From NCBI GenBank assembly GCA_029891345.1, contig CM057009.1, positions 308,180,666 to 308,244,665 of the forward strand: DNA of 64,000 nt, in the 5' to 3' direction. The notes under the pieces are model-generated. The model searched no databases. It worked only from the letters and a program-made list of their open reading frames with translations, and was not told the origin of the DNA. Shown one piece after another: positions 12,249-25,290 of the stretch. Position numbers and translations under genes: made by a program. Source of the DNA: Dryococelus australis. Lineage: Eukaryota > Arthropoda > Insecta > Phasmatodea > Phasmatidae. The first letter of the stretch is position 1. Every line of letters starts with the position of its first letter.

Positions 12249-13406
12249 ATCCCTCCTAAGTGCCTACCTGATACCAGCGGCATAATATTTGAAGTAGTGG
12301 CATATTGGACTCATTTCTGATTATCGTGAAGTTCTTTTTGATGCAGAATTGTGGGCTAGAAGCGGTATATCACGTTTAAGTTAAAACGATTGTTATGTTG
12401 ACTTTATTTCCTAGGTTGCCAGCTAGTTTGGTAATGGACAATAGCAAAATTTAACTGTTAAAAAGGTGTATGGCAAATCAACTGATATCACAGAAGGTTT
12501 CCGGATGTTTAAATTTCCTTAGGTGAATTGCGCAATTTGGTAGAAGATCTCCAGATGGAATAGCATAAATGGAAACCGTCCGAATTCAAGGCATCGTGAA
12601 GTACGCTACTGTGTTGATGTAGTTGAAGTTACAAATGTATAGAGTATCGATAGTGAAATTTTATTAACAAAACTTAAATTAGGGGATAAAATATGGTGAC
12701 CGCAGCTTCAATCAATAAAGCACGGCAAGCAAGAAAGTAAAAGATTAGAACAACTAATTTGTGGGAGCCATTGTGGCGTCTGATCTCACTCTCTCTATAC
12801 CGGGTGAGTCGTCTGCGCCTATTTATCCATTGCTATGCAACCCGCAGTTCTCGCTATACCCAACATAACATCAATCGTAGCAGAACACACCATGTGCGCG
12901 TTGATTCGTTGTCGTCAGTACAGTAAGCGGTGAACGGACAGCGTCATGTCAGTAAAGCGTTGAGAAGCTGTCACTTTGCAACGAATGCACATCCGTTTAT
13001 TCTGTTGAAACAGCTCATTGCGATGTGTACCGAATACGTTGCTACGTGACGATTGCGTCCTTAGTAACACATGTCCGCCTCGCTTCCAGCCATTGTGCTC
13101 CTTCATGTGACATACAAACACAGTCACCGCGTAGTGCATAGACGTAAAGAAATCAAAACGCACTTGCTGTTTTGTAGTTATTCTCTATTTTCGCGCAGCT
13201 GATCGGTGCAGGTTGACAACGTCGTCGAATTTTCAGCGCACAGACGAGGCGCTGCATCGAGTACGTACGCGACACAAGACCCGGCTACACAAGGAACAAT
13301 TATTTTACAGCGGAGCAGATGTTTTGTTAGATAGGTAGTATTATGTAAAAAAAATACGTCAACATAGATCCAAGCTACTCATCCTGTATAATTGTGCTCC
13401 TACTTG
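12249..13406. other. unassigned; right part may be a repeat remnant
   Basis: From about 12770 to 13390 the sequence is less AT-rich and ends in CTCATCCTGTATA, a tip often seen on insect transposable elements. An 82-codon frame on the minus strand (12915-13163) is not recognised. No matching opposite end was found, so the call stays open. Confidence 0.35.
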
Positions 13407-13480
13407 GGTGGTAGCTCAACTGATACGGCGCGTGAAATTCACACTAAAGGTTATACGTCCAAATCTCGGTTAGTATTTTA
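13407..13480 (+). repeat. tRNA-like sequence, probably SINE head
   Basis: GGTGGTAGCTCAACTGATACGG resembles a tRNA A box, and about 40 bp on ACGTCCAAATCTCGG resembles a B box. The acceptor stem does not close well, so it is not called a functional tRNA gene. Confidence 0.35.
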
Positions 13481-13659
13481 ACTTTCAACATTTGAATAAA
13501 TAGTTCAAACGTATTACCGTATTTGTATCAGAATCGAAAAGCGCTATTTTTTCGAAATCAGTATTCTCTTAAAGTTTAGAAAAACGTTCTATATACCAGT
13601 TATGTGGACACTCAAATCAGCAAATTGGCTAAGTGATTTTTATTTCTTAGGCATTTAAG

Positions 13660-13946
13660 GGAGAAGTAGTGGCTTCCAACTGTACAATATTCAGAATTTA
13701 TTAAAAAGTACTACAGTTACTATCAAAATTGTCACAAAATAACGATTTATGTTGTATATGAAAAATAATTAGTACAATATTTACTTTTCTAAATATTTCA
13801 CAATTTCGCTCGACCGACGCATGAATAAAGTAATGAGGCCTATCGCAATGTTAATTTTACATAAGGTGTACGAATACACGACATGCCTACTAGTAGATCT
13901 TCAGCAGGGCTTTCACAAATGCCCAGTTTACCCTGCACAGCCTATA
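13660..13946 (-). mobile_element. MITE-A fragment
   Basis: Its right part matches other MITE-A copies: CGACGCATGAATAAAG, ATGTTAATTTTACATAAGG, AGCAGGGCTTTC and the tip TTTACCCTGCACAGCCTATA. The other end is missing or too diverged to place. Confidence 0.7.
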
Positions 13947-15382
13947 ACAATAAAACATTTAATAAAATATACTTGTTTAAATGTTTCTAAAATGTTTTAA
14001 CAAAAGATAATGTTATATCGAAATGTTAGCATATTTCCACTTGCTTGACAAGTACATTTTGTAAATCCCCGCCCCTTTATCAAGCAATACATTCACAAAA
14101 ATTACTCTAATTGTGAGGAAAAAAATTAATTATAATGGCATATAGAAAGTAACTATTTTATAACTAAAGTGCATTTCCATAAAATTAATTATTAAAAATA
14201 TTTCTAAACATCATACCTAATATGTTATTGCATAGAATCAGAGTATAACTGTATTTCTTGCTGAAACGATATTTAAGTATGTTCCCAAAAGCAACCAAAA
14301 TGAAAAATAGCTAACAATCTTTTTCGAATTCGACTTATTTTATACTATTTTTAAAACATTTAAATCAGAAACTCTGCAAAAACATTCCACAGTTTAACAA
14401 AATACGTGCTTTCTTTTTTCATTTGTCTATCAAATCGTACTTGTCTGACAATTTTCGTAGTGCCTGTCGGGTACAGAGCTGCACTGCTAGTCATTCTACG
14501 TTCACCTTATTATGAAATCTGTTGTTAAATACATAAACATGGCTATGTTGGTTTATTGACATAGTTTATACTTTGGTACATAAATACATCATTCATCTTA
14601 CTGATCTATTATACGTGATGTATTATTCGTCAAAAGAACACAAATAGTACATAAAATACAATACAAACACGAGAGGAAACAGAAACTAATGAGACACACA
14701 CAAAGCATAGCATGAAGACGAAGTGTAATTTAAATTATTCAGCTTATTATAGGCAATTTTAAAACCAAAAACATTTTCAAAATGCGATTATCGTGTATAA
14801 AATAGTTTAGAGTAAGCAAGCATTCGAAAAGGGCAAAAATAAGTAATGTTATAAATGGCGCTTCGATAGCCTATATAGAAAGACCTGCAAAATTCGCGCT
14901 ATCTCTTGGTGAAATATATTTTTAACTCGTATATGTTTGTACTACGGTTGTTGAACCACGCCAGTTGACTCGCACCGGAAAACTTGCACCAATGACTGGC
15001 TATACGCTTCACAATGGCGTGCTCGAACCATGTGTATTGTCGTGAACTTCTTGTTGTAGTTGAAGGCCACTCTCCTCCTTATATTTTAGCATTCAACTAA
15101 GCCGACATATGGGGGTTGGTAGCTCTGATATAATCGTACAAGTTATATACAAAACAATATTATCCTTTTATTATCTCATTTATATATTTACACATAGAAA
15201 CGAAGTCATTAAATCTATAAGCAAACAAGAAACTAGTACGGGTATTTACTTTAAGGTTGGCTTATTCTGTACTATGGATCGCTATTATGCTCGGTGTTAC
15301 AAGAAACTCGACATCCCGGCCTAACGTTCTGTTCGGGTACCAGCCTTGAGTAGTGGGGGTTGGATGGTTCTACCCCACGTTT
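13947..15382. other. unassigned AT-rich DNA left of the Polinton
   Basis: No gene or repeat end is recognised here. A 71-codon frame at 15109-15324 has no known domain. Confidence 0.45.
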
Positions 15383-16630
15383 GATTAATCGGATTAACCC
15401 TTTGATATCAAATTGATATCAAAAGGGTTAATACTTAATATGATTTAAATACTATTAAAATTAATCCGATTGTAATCCTATGTTTTTTCGTTAATCCTTA
15501 ATCCGATCAATTTTTAATCTGATTAAAATCGGATAAAATGTAATTAAAATGTGAATGATTGATCCAATTAATTTAATTTGATGAATTAATCAAAATTGTT
15601 GTGATAAGTGTGTAGTTTCGTATGCTTTATTTCCTTTCTTTCTTTTTTTTGGGTGGTGAGCAGCTCTGGTAGAGGTTGATGTTCGGAGGTCCAGCACTAA
15701 ACTGAGATGTTGGTGTGTTGAGGAAAGGATGTACATAGGGAGCAATGTTGTCAGGACGACGACTGGCGCTCGACTGAGGTGTGATCTGTTGGGGACAGGG
15801 TATTTATGTGTTGAGTTTTGTGCAAGAGTGGCATAAGCATTTTTTGTGTTTCATAGACGGTGTTGGGAGATAGTATTATTCCAAATGAATAACAGCAGTG
15901 GTGTATTACACGAGAGAAATGAGGAGTATTTAAACATTGCACAGGAAAAAGAATGATGGAGCCGTGCTATGGAAAGAAATTAAGTAACGAGTTATAGGTA
16001 TCAATATAAATAAATTACTTACAGGAGAGAAGTATAACGAACGAACACAACTACATGACTATCACTAAATGAATGACGTACCCCAGCTATGGAAATAAAT
16101 AAAACGATTTTAATATACGTCTGTTGGATTTGGGAGATCGCAGAATGAATTACTTATAATGCAAATCTCTGGGAAATTAAATGTACCCTATCTGATTAGA
16201 TATGTGTTTAAAAATCAATTAATTAAACTGCTAACAAACACAATTGCATGACTATCACTAAACGAATTACGGAACCCAGCTATCCTGTTTTATAAATTAA
16301 TGAAATTGCACAAGTACCTTTCCCAAGACACATCTGTCTGGCTGTGAGATCAGTCAAGGAATGAATCATAGACATGGAGCTTGCGGCCGAGTTAAAATTA
16401 TGGCAAAAACTCGTAAATGAAGGAAACATTTAAAGTTTATAAAATAGCAATTAAACGAAAAGTGAGTTGAACATGCACAACTATGTGAATGGATAAAAAT
16501 TACTTTTATGATGCACAAACTAATCTATAAATTTCACTTCCCTGGGAAAAATTAATCACTCACATTATTTAACAACGTATCCACAGACTGGTTTACCGCT
16601 GCGAATAAATGTTCCTAACATAAGAAGAAT
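15383..16630 (+). repeat. Polinton left terminal inverted repeat
   Basis: It pairs with 30181-31756. Landmarks are the GGTGGTGAGCAGCTCTGGTA block at about 15651, AAGAGTGGCATAAGCAT at about 15824, a CCCAGCTAT motif, and TGGTTTACCGCTGCGAATAA at about 16590. Confidence 0.88.
15394..15431. repeat. 38-bp palindrome at the Polinton left tip
   Basis: TTAACCCTTTGATATCAA is followed almost at once by TTGATATCAAAAGGGTTAA, so the strand can fold into a near-perfect hairpin. The right tip has no equivalent. Confidence 0.85.
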
Positions 16631-17759
16631 ATTAAGAGAGAGAGTTGAATTTTGTTTTTAATGTAAAATGTATGAGTGTGTTTTAACAGCATATTGATTC
16701 CCAGTCGAGTTGTAATCTGTTTAGTGCGATAAAATATTTATGTTAAAGGTCTGTGAACTCCAGCTCTCACTACTGTAGAGATGAAGGTCAGTAGAAAATA
16801 TTCTTGCAAGTGTTTGTTGAAAGGAGCGCTTTTTACCTGGCTCCTATGAGTTATTTATGTCAGTCCACTCTCCCTTTCATTATGTCCCCCAGAGTCCTTC
16901 AAGTTGAGCTGTGGCAAACGGAAGTTTCCTCAAGATAATACTGTTCCCTCTCTTTTTGTTTCAAATTCATTCATAAAGATGTTCGATTTTTTCTCCATCA
17001 ATTTTGTAAATATTTTTTCCCATCAGCCATTCAAACATCGCTTTAATTAAATTTCCTTGATGGAATTGTTGGTTGAGTTTATGAACATATATTTTTTTCC
17101 CCCTTATGTGTGGAAGGAAGCAAGAAACTTTTTTTTTCTTGTGAAAAGCATCCAGTTACCTCAACTCGAATACAAACCAGACCTGAAAAGCTTACTAGTT
17201 GTGAGCTACTTGTTTCAAAGTTCTCTTTAGTAATATTAAATGTTTCATCTACTTATCATACACAAAATATTATATACTGACATGAGGAATTACAAGTCAC
17301 ACCACTCCCTTTTTAACATGGAAAAATTTTTTATTCAAAAATTTTCTTTTCAAAACTCATTCTTAAAAGCTAAATATTTGCAGTTATTCATACAGCAAAC
17401 ATTTCTTCAATCACTTTATAATCCAAATGAAATAAATATATTTAACAAATATTTACACACTGAAAGACATTTTACAACAAGCATTTTTTCACTTTCTTTA
17501 AAACAAATATACAAAGAGAATTAAATTTGCAACAAACATCTAATGAACTAAATTACCAAACTTTAGCAGCAGCATTGATGGTGATGCAAACAGTTGCAGA
17601 GATTGCAGACAGCTTTAGATATATGTAATGATGGCTGTGGAAAGGGAGGTGTGTGTGGTGGTGGCAGATGGAAATCATTAGTGGTGTGGTGCTGCCAGTT
17701 GTGGTGTCATGGGTGGGCTGTATTTATTGTAAGAGGAAATAAAAAAATTCATTTAGGGA
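16631..17759. other. Polinton interior, unassigned
   Basis: This stretch between the left terminal repeat and the polymerase fossil is AT-rich. A 94-codon frame at 17240-17524 (+) is rich in Phe, Ile and Lys and is not recognised. Confidence 0.4.
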
Positions 17760-20700
17760 TTTTGTAATGCCCCCAAGTAAGGTCGATAATCCATGTGCCT
17801 CAATAGACCATTTATTGTCCATACTTGACAACACAACCTTGGTTACGTGTTTGGGGTTGGCTTCATGAGCATGCTAACAGAACTGATACTGGGTCCCCAA
17901 AACCCTTGTGCAATTTTCGAGGCAATCTCGATAATCCTCATACCTGAGTCATTGCAACACGTTAGGTTTTACACCCTTTGCCTTACATAAACATTAATAA
18001 TTCACAACTACATATGCATAAAGCTCGGGATGTAAACCCACAAAGTGTGTGATGATGCAACCTGCATATTCATATTTCATCACCCTGGTATGGCCTTTGT
18101 TCACATGAGGGAATTTGTGCAGGTTGTTGAGCACATGATTGGATGTATCAAACTGTGAATTTTAATCTGGGGTGATTACTTTATAAATGTCATCACAAGC
18201 AATAGAATACAACAATGAATCGGTATCACAATAGAGGAGTTGTAAGGCTAGCAGAAGAGATTTTGTACACATGTACTGATAACAGACTTTGTAGAGGGTT
18301 AATTTTGAAATATCAGTAATGCCAACACAAGTGTACAAAGGTTAGTTGAACGCAACAGGACTCTTTGACAACTTGATAAGACCATGTTTTCATCGATAAT
18401 CTGCATTGCCTGGAATGTAGGACGATGTATCAGCTCTGCAGCCCCATAGATTGTGTCGTATCTCGAAACGATTCTTATATCAACTTCCCGGCGGATATTC
18501 TGCAATGTTATTTCATAAACTGAATAATTCACCAATTTAAAAACGATTTTTCGAATTTTTTCGCTGCCTGAGCATATTTCTCAATATTAAATTCGATGTA
18601 TGTCTTCATCCAAGCCTTCTCCTCAAAGTGCAAAATATGATGAATAGAGTCAATTTTGTCCCCTTACATAAAATAATGCTTCAGTTTTTCCCCACATTTA
18701 ACATATTTATTTCATGGTGCGAGTGTCAAAAAAATATCTCATGCAAGCCGTTCAGGGGTATGTCATTTTCTGGGGCCAAAGGCAGACATTTGTCCGGAAA
18801 AAACAGATCTACTTCCACGAAAAAACAAGTGTCACCATCATTCACTGTGTTCGAGAAATCCCATGATGAGAAAACATCATCCTCAACCAACTAAAAATGG
18901 CCAAGCAAAAGTTTTTATCACATTGTATTACTGTACAGCCCATTGACGTCGAAATAACATATATTTCGATGCCACACTGGGGTTGTAATCCTCACCCATG
19001 TTGATATTATTGGCTTCGACACGCCTTCTTGAAACCATGCATTCTACAAGAAGATACATTTCTGGGTCAGTCAACAACTCTAGCCTCGTACATATCATTG
19101 ACAATAAAGCAACCCATGAAAGAAACGGAGCTGTCATGTATATAGTGGGGTCAAGACTGTAATGAGCCAAATATACTGTCCTGACATTCTCAAAAACATC
19201 AGCCAGCAAACAAGTGTCCGCACTTAAGTAGTGACTGGCATACTGCAGCAAGTTTATGCAGTTGAATGCATCCCATGCGGCTTGGGCATGAGCATAATAC
19301 TCATTGCTAGTGCCTTCGCCTCTCATCACATTATTAAATACATCCTTTGGTGGGAGTGACTTGCACATCAGACTGTGTGGCGACTTAACAAAGTCATAAG
19401 GAATAACTCCATTCTATTTTGCCTATTAGAATTGGCTGTTGTCTGGAAACATCAAGCAGGTGATACTCAATTGCGCAGGTAGCAAATTACCTGTCAAAGT
19501 TTCCAGAGAGGAGCTTATGAATTGTAATGAGTCAATAAAACATAATTTGAAATATTGTGCCTTTCCATTGAAATCAATCCCATTGGGAATTTGTTTGGTA
19601 ATACATTTGTATTTTTCAAGGGTCATTCCAATCACTTGCATTTTACCTGGGTTTTAGATTACCACGGTTCCATCGGGTAGTGTTATGTGCCATTTAGTCA
19701 ATGGCTTTATGAGAAAGTGAGCATCATAGTTTTGCAGGTTATAAAAAACAGCTACAAGTTGTCTTTTGGGCAGTCTGAAATTCAAGTTGCACTTGTTATG
19801 TGTGCGACCTCTGATTTCGCCCATCAGGTGGTCATAATCAAACTCAATATCATCTGTACCGAGCTTTTCCTTACAAATGTGATAACTTTTCTGAACCGCC
19901 AACCTAACTTCATCAACAGGAGTTTTAAGCTTCATTGGAACAATCAGGCTGTAAATTCCTGCAACCCACTTTGTAAGTTCAACTAATTTATCTACTAAAT
20001 TGTACATAGAATCAGCACCCACAAACCCAAAATAATTAGATAAACTTGGATTGTATGACCAGACCAACAAAATGCTACAAGCATATGTGACGTGGTTGAT
20101 GGTATTTGTATTACTCATTTCATCATTACACAAGCCAGTGAACATGGATTTCAGGCAAATTTCAGCATCGCAAAAGGCGATGAAATCCAACCTCTGCTGC
20201 TTGCTGGAATATTTAATTTCCAAGTACTTTTGTTCCCAGTTTGGAAAGTACTGCGAACAGTCTCTTGTTGCTGGCAAAGAATAGCGTGACTTGCGAATTT
20301 CTCCTCAGTTCTGAAATACTGGAGGCAATGATCACAAATAAATTTCTTTTTGACTCTCTTACTCAGTTGACTACCAACAAGCCATGACAAATTTCTAATA
20401 CAGACAAAATGCAAATGAGCGGCATTTCCACTCGTGCAATTCGCCAAAATATTCACATGTTTGTCATGACATACAGGAGAAATACAAATGGTTACAACAA
20501 CTCCAACCTTTCCACAACTTTCGTCCATTATATTGCAATATTTGTCCACCACACACTTGACATTGATAGAAATAAAATTATTCTCCTAAAACTTACGAAT
20601 ATCATGAAAGACTACAGGTGTCGATAGACCTTCAGTATTCAAAACCTGGTGATGTTTTGGATATGAAGCTGTTCTCTCGGCATGTTGTGTGGAAGGATAC

Positions 20701-21640
20701 AAAGATGCTATTACGGCATAGTGGGAACACATTCCCCCGGAGAGTGTACATCGACACAAGCTTTACTATCAGCAATAGACATTGGTAATTTTGTATGCGC
20801 AACACCGGCGGTGAACACTTGGTATTCAGATACATATACATCCATGTATGTCAACACTTGCAGACTCCAGCCATATCAACACGCACTAAATTCCTCAAGC
20901 CTGTTAGTAAGATAAGGGACGATCTCATCATCATAGGTTAAACCCACATTGGATGAGTGTAGGACAGGGAGGACTTTGCTTTGAAAATAGAGGATTTCCA
21001 TAGCACCTTCCTTTGCCATGAGGGATTTCAAGTACCTAACACTATGGTAACGAATACTCTAACTTGCCAGGGTGCTCCAATACTAAGTTCAATAAAGGGG
21101 CTTCACACCTTGCAAAAAATGAGAAAGATCCATGTCACTGTTAAGTCAATCATTAACTGCCCGTGCATATTTTAGCCTGCCCGCCAACACTGTAGCCACT
21201 AGCTCGTATGTCAGGTCTGGCAAAGGCTCCACTGAGGCTGGGAACTCCAAAAACGAATTATTTCCACCTCCCTAGATGAAATATCTCTAATTGACTCGAA
21301 AGTCGGCTGTGAAATGGACAGAGCACTCTCCAAATCATAAGAATTTTCTGAGTCGGATAGAAATAAATAATCCATCAAAAGATTAAACTTTTCTTGTTTG
21401 GGGGAAGCGGACACATTTCCAACTTTTGTTGTTGATGATCTCTCCTTAAGTGAATCCGTGCTCAAATCGCTAAAGTAAAGATCAACCTCCAAGAGATTAA
21501 CTCATGTCTGCTTAGGCGAAGGGACACTCTCTCGACAGCTTGCTGTACACTGACTTTCCATCTGCGATTCTGAATCTTAATCACTTATGTAAAGATCTTG
21601 AAGAAAGCTCTCAATACTTTGCGACTTATGCTCACTCATT
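17760..21640 (-). pseudogene. Polinton DNA polymerase B fossil
   Basis: In intact elements this enzyme copies the Polinton genome by protein-primed synthesis. Parts seen on the minus strand, in gene order: a likely N-terminal acidic/serine-rich region starting near 21640; a CxxC...HxxxC zinc-finger-like stretch (FICDHCLQYF) near 20370; a segment with DYDHLMGEIRGRTH, CNLNFR and YNLQNYDAHF, typical of the Polinton polymerase exonuclease region (about 19680-19870); a segment with YLSADTCLLADVFENVR and LDPTIYMTAP (about 19090-19260); a region with HRPTFQAMQIIDEN (about 18360-18440); the palm motif YCDTDS at 18216-18233; and a C-terminal part near 17770. The total span fits the family's usual size of 1,100-1,400 residues. 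The gene is broken at many places. Confidence 0.88.
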
Positions 21641-23289
21641 TTAACTAACTACACTTTCTTTAGTTTCCCCGAAATAACAGTTACAACACCACAGTAAATT
21701 AATCTGACCTATCTCGTTATTCTGAAAACAAAGAAAATAACCACACTTTTTTTGCTTACCTGTAGATAGAATATGTGTAACTAACATCCTAATTAAGAAG
21801 AATGCATTCTTTATTATAAACTAAAAAAAAAGGTTGAGGGAGCGAGAACAAACATGTGTGTTTGGCAAAGGCAGAAGCATGAGCTATGTGTTTACAAAAG
21901 ATGCGGGTGAAAAGGGTTTCTAAAGCCTTGTGGACAAAGCCAGCTAGAGGATGGCCGAGAGCTGAGAGTGTTGGAGAGCAGTGCGAAAGTGAGGTTACAC
22001 GAGTATGTGGGGCGGGAGCTGTGTACGAGGCAGACGAGAGAATGAAACATTTTTGAGAAAATTTCGCTAGCACACCACTATCCAAACCTGTTCCCTTCAC
22101 CTGCCCTCTCCCTTCCCCTTCCAGTTCTTATCATGCAGATTCTGCACCCACCTTCTTACATGCATGCCAGCTGGAGAAGTTCGCCATATCCCCTCCACCC
22201 CTGCTCCTCTGACTAATTCACTCCACGATGCGAATTACCATCATGCAGCTCACCTTCAGTAAACACAGCGCTTCCTGACCTGGCTCGCCTAGTCTGTCTT
22301 TCACAACTTTTTCATTTGGAACTAGCAAACAGAATTTACAACATTGCAACGAAATTTTAAATCACACTTTTGCTTTGAATTTTAAGTCCAGTTTTGAATA
22401 GCAAAAATGATTTGATTAAGGGAAAAACTTTACATCTTAAATGCACTTTTTAAAATAATGTGAGTTACTACACACGATCAAATTTACTTTACACTGTCAA
22501 AATATTAACATAGTTTAGGCTGTAGAAAAATAAATATAAATTTTTACACTATAAAAACTTTTTTATTAATTAAATAAAGATTCTCATACAAAAATTTATT
22601 AGCAAGGGAAATAATGTGTTACACTCTATATTAACAGCACTAATTAAACACATAATTTTAAAACTTAACATGTAAGATATTTTCCAAACTAAATTTACTA
22701 AAATTTTATTAAAATATTTATTCTAAATGGTTTTAACATATTTTTGCGAGTATTTAACAGTGTAGAGAAGGCCTGGATTCGTAATATTGTCATTACCTTC
22801 TATCCATAAAAATAATAATGATGATTATCCAGTATATCCCTCTATACTCTATTGAAATATCACAAATATACATCGAGAACATGCCTAGAATTATTTACAC
22901 CTTTCCCCCACACACTGTACACTAGCAGTTACCCAACAACTTTTAAAATGAAATCTCTTAAAAACTACTTAAAATTATATGCCCAATCCACCCCATCACA
23001 CATCAAAAAATTTCATTTGATAGAATTTCTCAAGGTACACTAATCAATCACACAGACATCCTTCTCCAGATAACTCATTCTGAATTTGCTTGGGAGCTAA
23101 GATTATGCACCTTCGCCTCACTAGGCATAAGTGGCATAGTTATCCCTTGTTTTAGCTGTTCCAAAATTTATACTTCCAACAGACAACATCCCACCCTTTA
23201 ACATCTCTTGAAACTACTTTAAATTATTTTAAAAGTAACTTAGAAACAAAAATTGTAAAAGATTTTACGAAAAAGTTACTAAATTTTAA
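21641..23289. other. Polinton interior, unassigned
   Basis: The interval has mixed composition to about 22300, then is AT-rich. A 103-codon minus-strand frame (21789-22100) is not recognised. No domain or RNA gene is seen. Confidence 0.4.
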
Positions 23290-23700
23290 AGGATTTCAAG
23301 CAAATTTCATTCAAATTCTAAAGACTTGTTAAAAAAAATTTAACAAATTTAATAAAAATTCATTCAAATTATAAACAGTTGTAATGATTATAATACATTT
23401 CATTCAAATTCTAAAGACTTGTTTAAATAGTTTAACAAATTTTAAAATTTCTTTCAAATTGTAAAGTGTTGTAACGATTTTAATAAGATTTCATTCGAAT
23501 CTAAAGACTTGTTAAAAAGGTTAAATGAATTTCATAAAAATTCATTCCAGTTGTAAAGAGTTGTAACGATTTTAATCAAATTTCATTAAAATTATAAAGA
23601 CATGTTAAAAAAGTTTAATGAATTTGATCAAATTACATTCAAATTGTAAACTATTTGGTAAGAAAGTTAATGAAATGTTGTAAATGTTAAATGATTTTAA
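23290..23700. repeat. degenerate tandem repeat of about 90 bp
   Basis: The phrase CATTCAAATTCTAAAGACTTGTT recurs with changes near 23310, 23404, 23492 and 23583, each followed by GTTTAAC/AATGAATTT and TTGTAACGATTTTAAT. This gives at least four units of about 90 bp. Confidence 0.8.
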
Positions 23701-23769
23701 GAAAAAAATTCTAAAACTTGAAATGATTCAGTAGGAAAGTTACTTAAAGTTTAAACGAATTTACAAAAA

Positions 23770-24120
23770 TGCAGCCAAGTCAGCGCTGGGCTCTGTGCTC
23801 CAGAAGGCGAGCGGCCATATTCCCCAGCGAGCAGTAAGCTGGCAGCAGGGCTGAAGGTAGGAAGCAAGAGTTTCTTTGACTGCAGAACCCCGTCACGGAA
23901 GAGCCCGGCAGAGCTAGGCTAGTGGCAAGCAGGCAGCCGGTGTCCCCGAACAAATCGAATCCATGCAGTATTTCCAAGCAGAATAGACCAGTTCACAGGG
24001 TTTACAATACTCTTGTGCACTGGAGAGGAGGTGTGACCCCATGAAGACAGAACAGCAAACTACGAGCTGCAGATGGGAGTCCCTATTTATACCCCCTCCA
24101 CTCTCCCTTGTCACAAAATT
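23770..24120 (-). other. GC-rich island in the Polinton, TATA-led, unassigned
   Basis: This 350-bp stretch is clearly richer in G and C than the AT-rich DNA around it. On the minus strand a TATAAATA box lies at its start and a short cysteine-containing frame follows. No family is recognised. It may be the 5' part of a virus-like gene or a captured segment. Confidence 0.35.
24084..24091 (-). promoter_or_regulatory. TATA box, minus strand
   Basis: TATAAATA lies within GGGGGTATAAATAGGGA on the minus strand, preceded by a GGAGAGTGGAGG stretch. A similar arrangement occurs at 61558 (+). Confidence 0.5.
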
Positions 24121-24524
24121 TTATATTTTGTAGTTCACTTTCAAAATACACAAAACGAAAGAATTACGTATTTGAAATGTTTTTAAGTAAATTTTAACCA
24201 GATTTAATATAACTTAAAATGATTTAACAAATTTTCTGAAATTTAGCATGTATATATTGTAATTCAATGTGAAATATGTGTATTTATTCGGTTTTAAGCA
24301 ATTATATTTGAATTGTGTTCTTTTTTTATGATTTTGTATAGTAAGTATTGTAATTCTGATACGAGCTTTTTTGCAATATGAGGTGTTTGTAACAAGAATA
24401 ATTTACTATGATTCAACACCGTTTGCATCCTCTCACATGCAATGAACGAATTACTAATATTAAATTATATATTTTTAATTATGTGTTTCTTTCATTATTC
24501 CTTTTATGATTATAATGATTCAAT

Positions 24525-24690
24525 CATACATGACCTAGCCATGATTCGAACTCTGAAACTAACTAATATCAACAATGTCTTAGATGGAACTTGAAACCAT
24601 GAACTTATTTATATTAACTATGCCTTATCTGGGATTCGAACTCAGAGCCTCCTAACATAAACTTATTATGCCACAGAGGTTGATGAAAGA
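24525..24690 (-). repeat. tRNA-like SINE remnant inside the Polinton
   Basis: On the minus strand CCTCTGTGGCATAATAAG resembles an A box and GAGTTCGAATCCCAG a B box. A second B-box-like GAGTTCGAATCATGG follows about 90 bp on, so the head may be duplicated. No folded acceptor stem is seen. Confidence 0.45.
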
Positions 24691-25039
24691 ATAAACTCTT
24701 TTTTGTGTATTTATGATGTGTTGTAAAATATTATTTAGGTTTTTCAGCAGACATCTTTTTTCCAAGAGACAGTTTTAAATATCTTTAGTTGAATAGTATT
24801 TTTTGCAAGGCTGGCTTTTACATAACAACACTCGTATGTGCTAATGCAACATAGTTTGAAAGAAACCACTCATATTTTAAGAATTCCTCTCTCATTCTCT
24901 GTTTAGTCAACAAAGGGATGGGTTAAATAACAGAATGAAAGTAATTTATTTTAAGACATATTTATTTATAAAATATATATACTAACACAGATATTTCAGA
25001 AATATAAGTACATTTTTTAAAGAGGCAAATCTCTCTGTT

Positions 25040-25290
25040 ATACTACAGTGTTCCAAAACACAGACAAGCAAATGCAGGATGTTTAAAAAATTACACAGTT
25101 ATTTCAAAAATATATACACACAGCATTAAACAAGCAAGTACATGTTGCTTCAAACATTTAAATACAACATTTTAACACTAGCAAATACAGTTGACTCCAA
25201 AACATATAAACAAGTACAAGATGTCACAAAACTTTGTACCAGTTATCAAATCATTTTAACACTAGTCAGTACAGGTTGATTCAAAATATA
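25040..25290. repeat. degenerate tandem repeat of about 55 bp
   Basis: Units such as CAAGTACATGTTGCTTCAAA, CAAATACAGTTGACTCCAAA and CAGTACAGGTTGATTCAAAA recur at about 55-bp spacing, four to five times. Confidence 0.6.
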
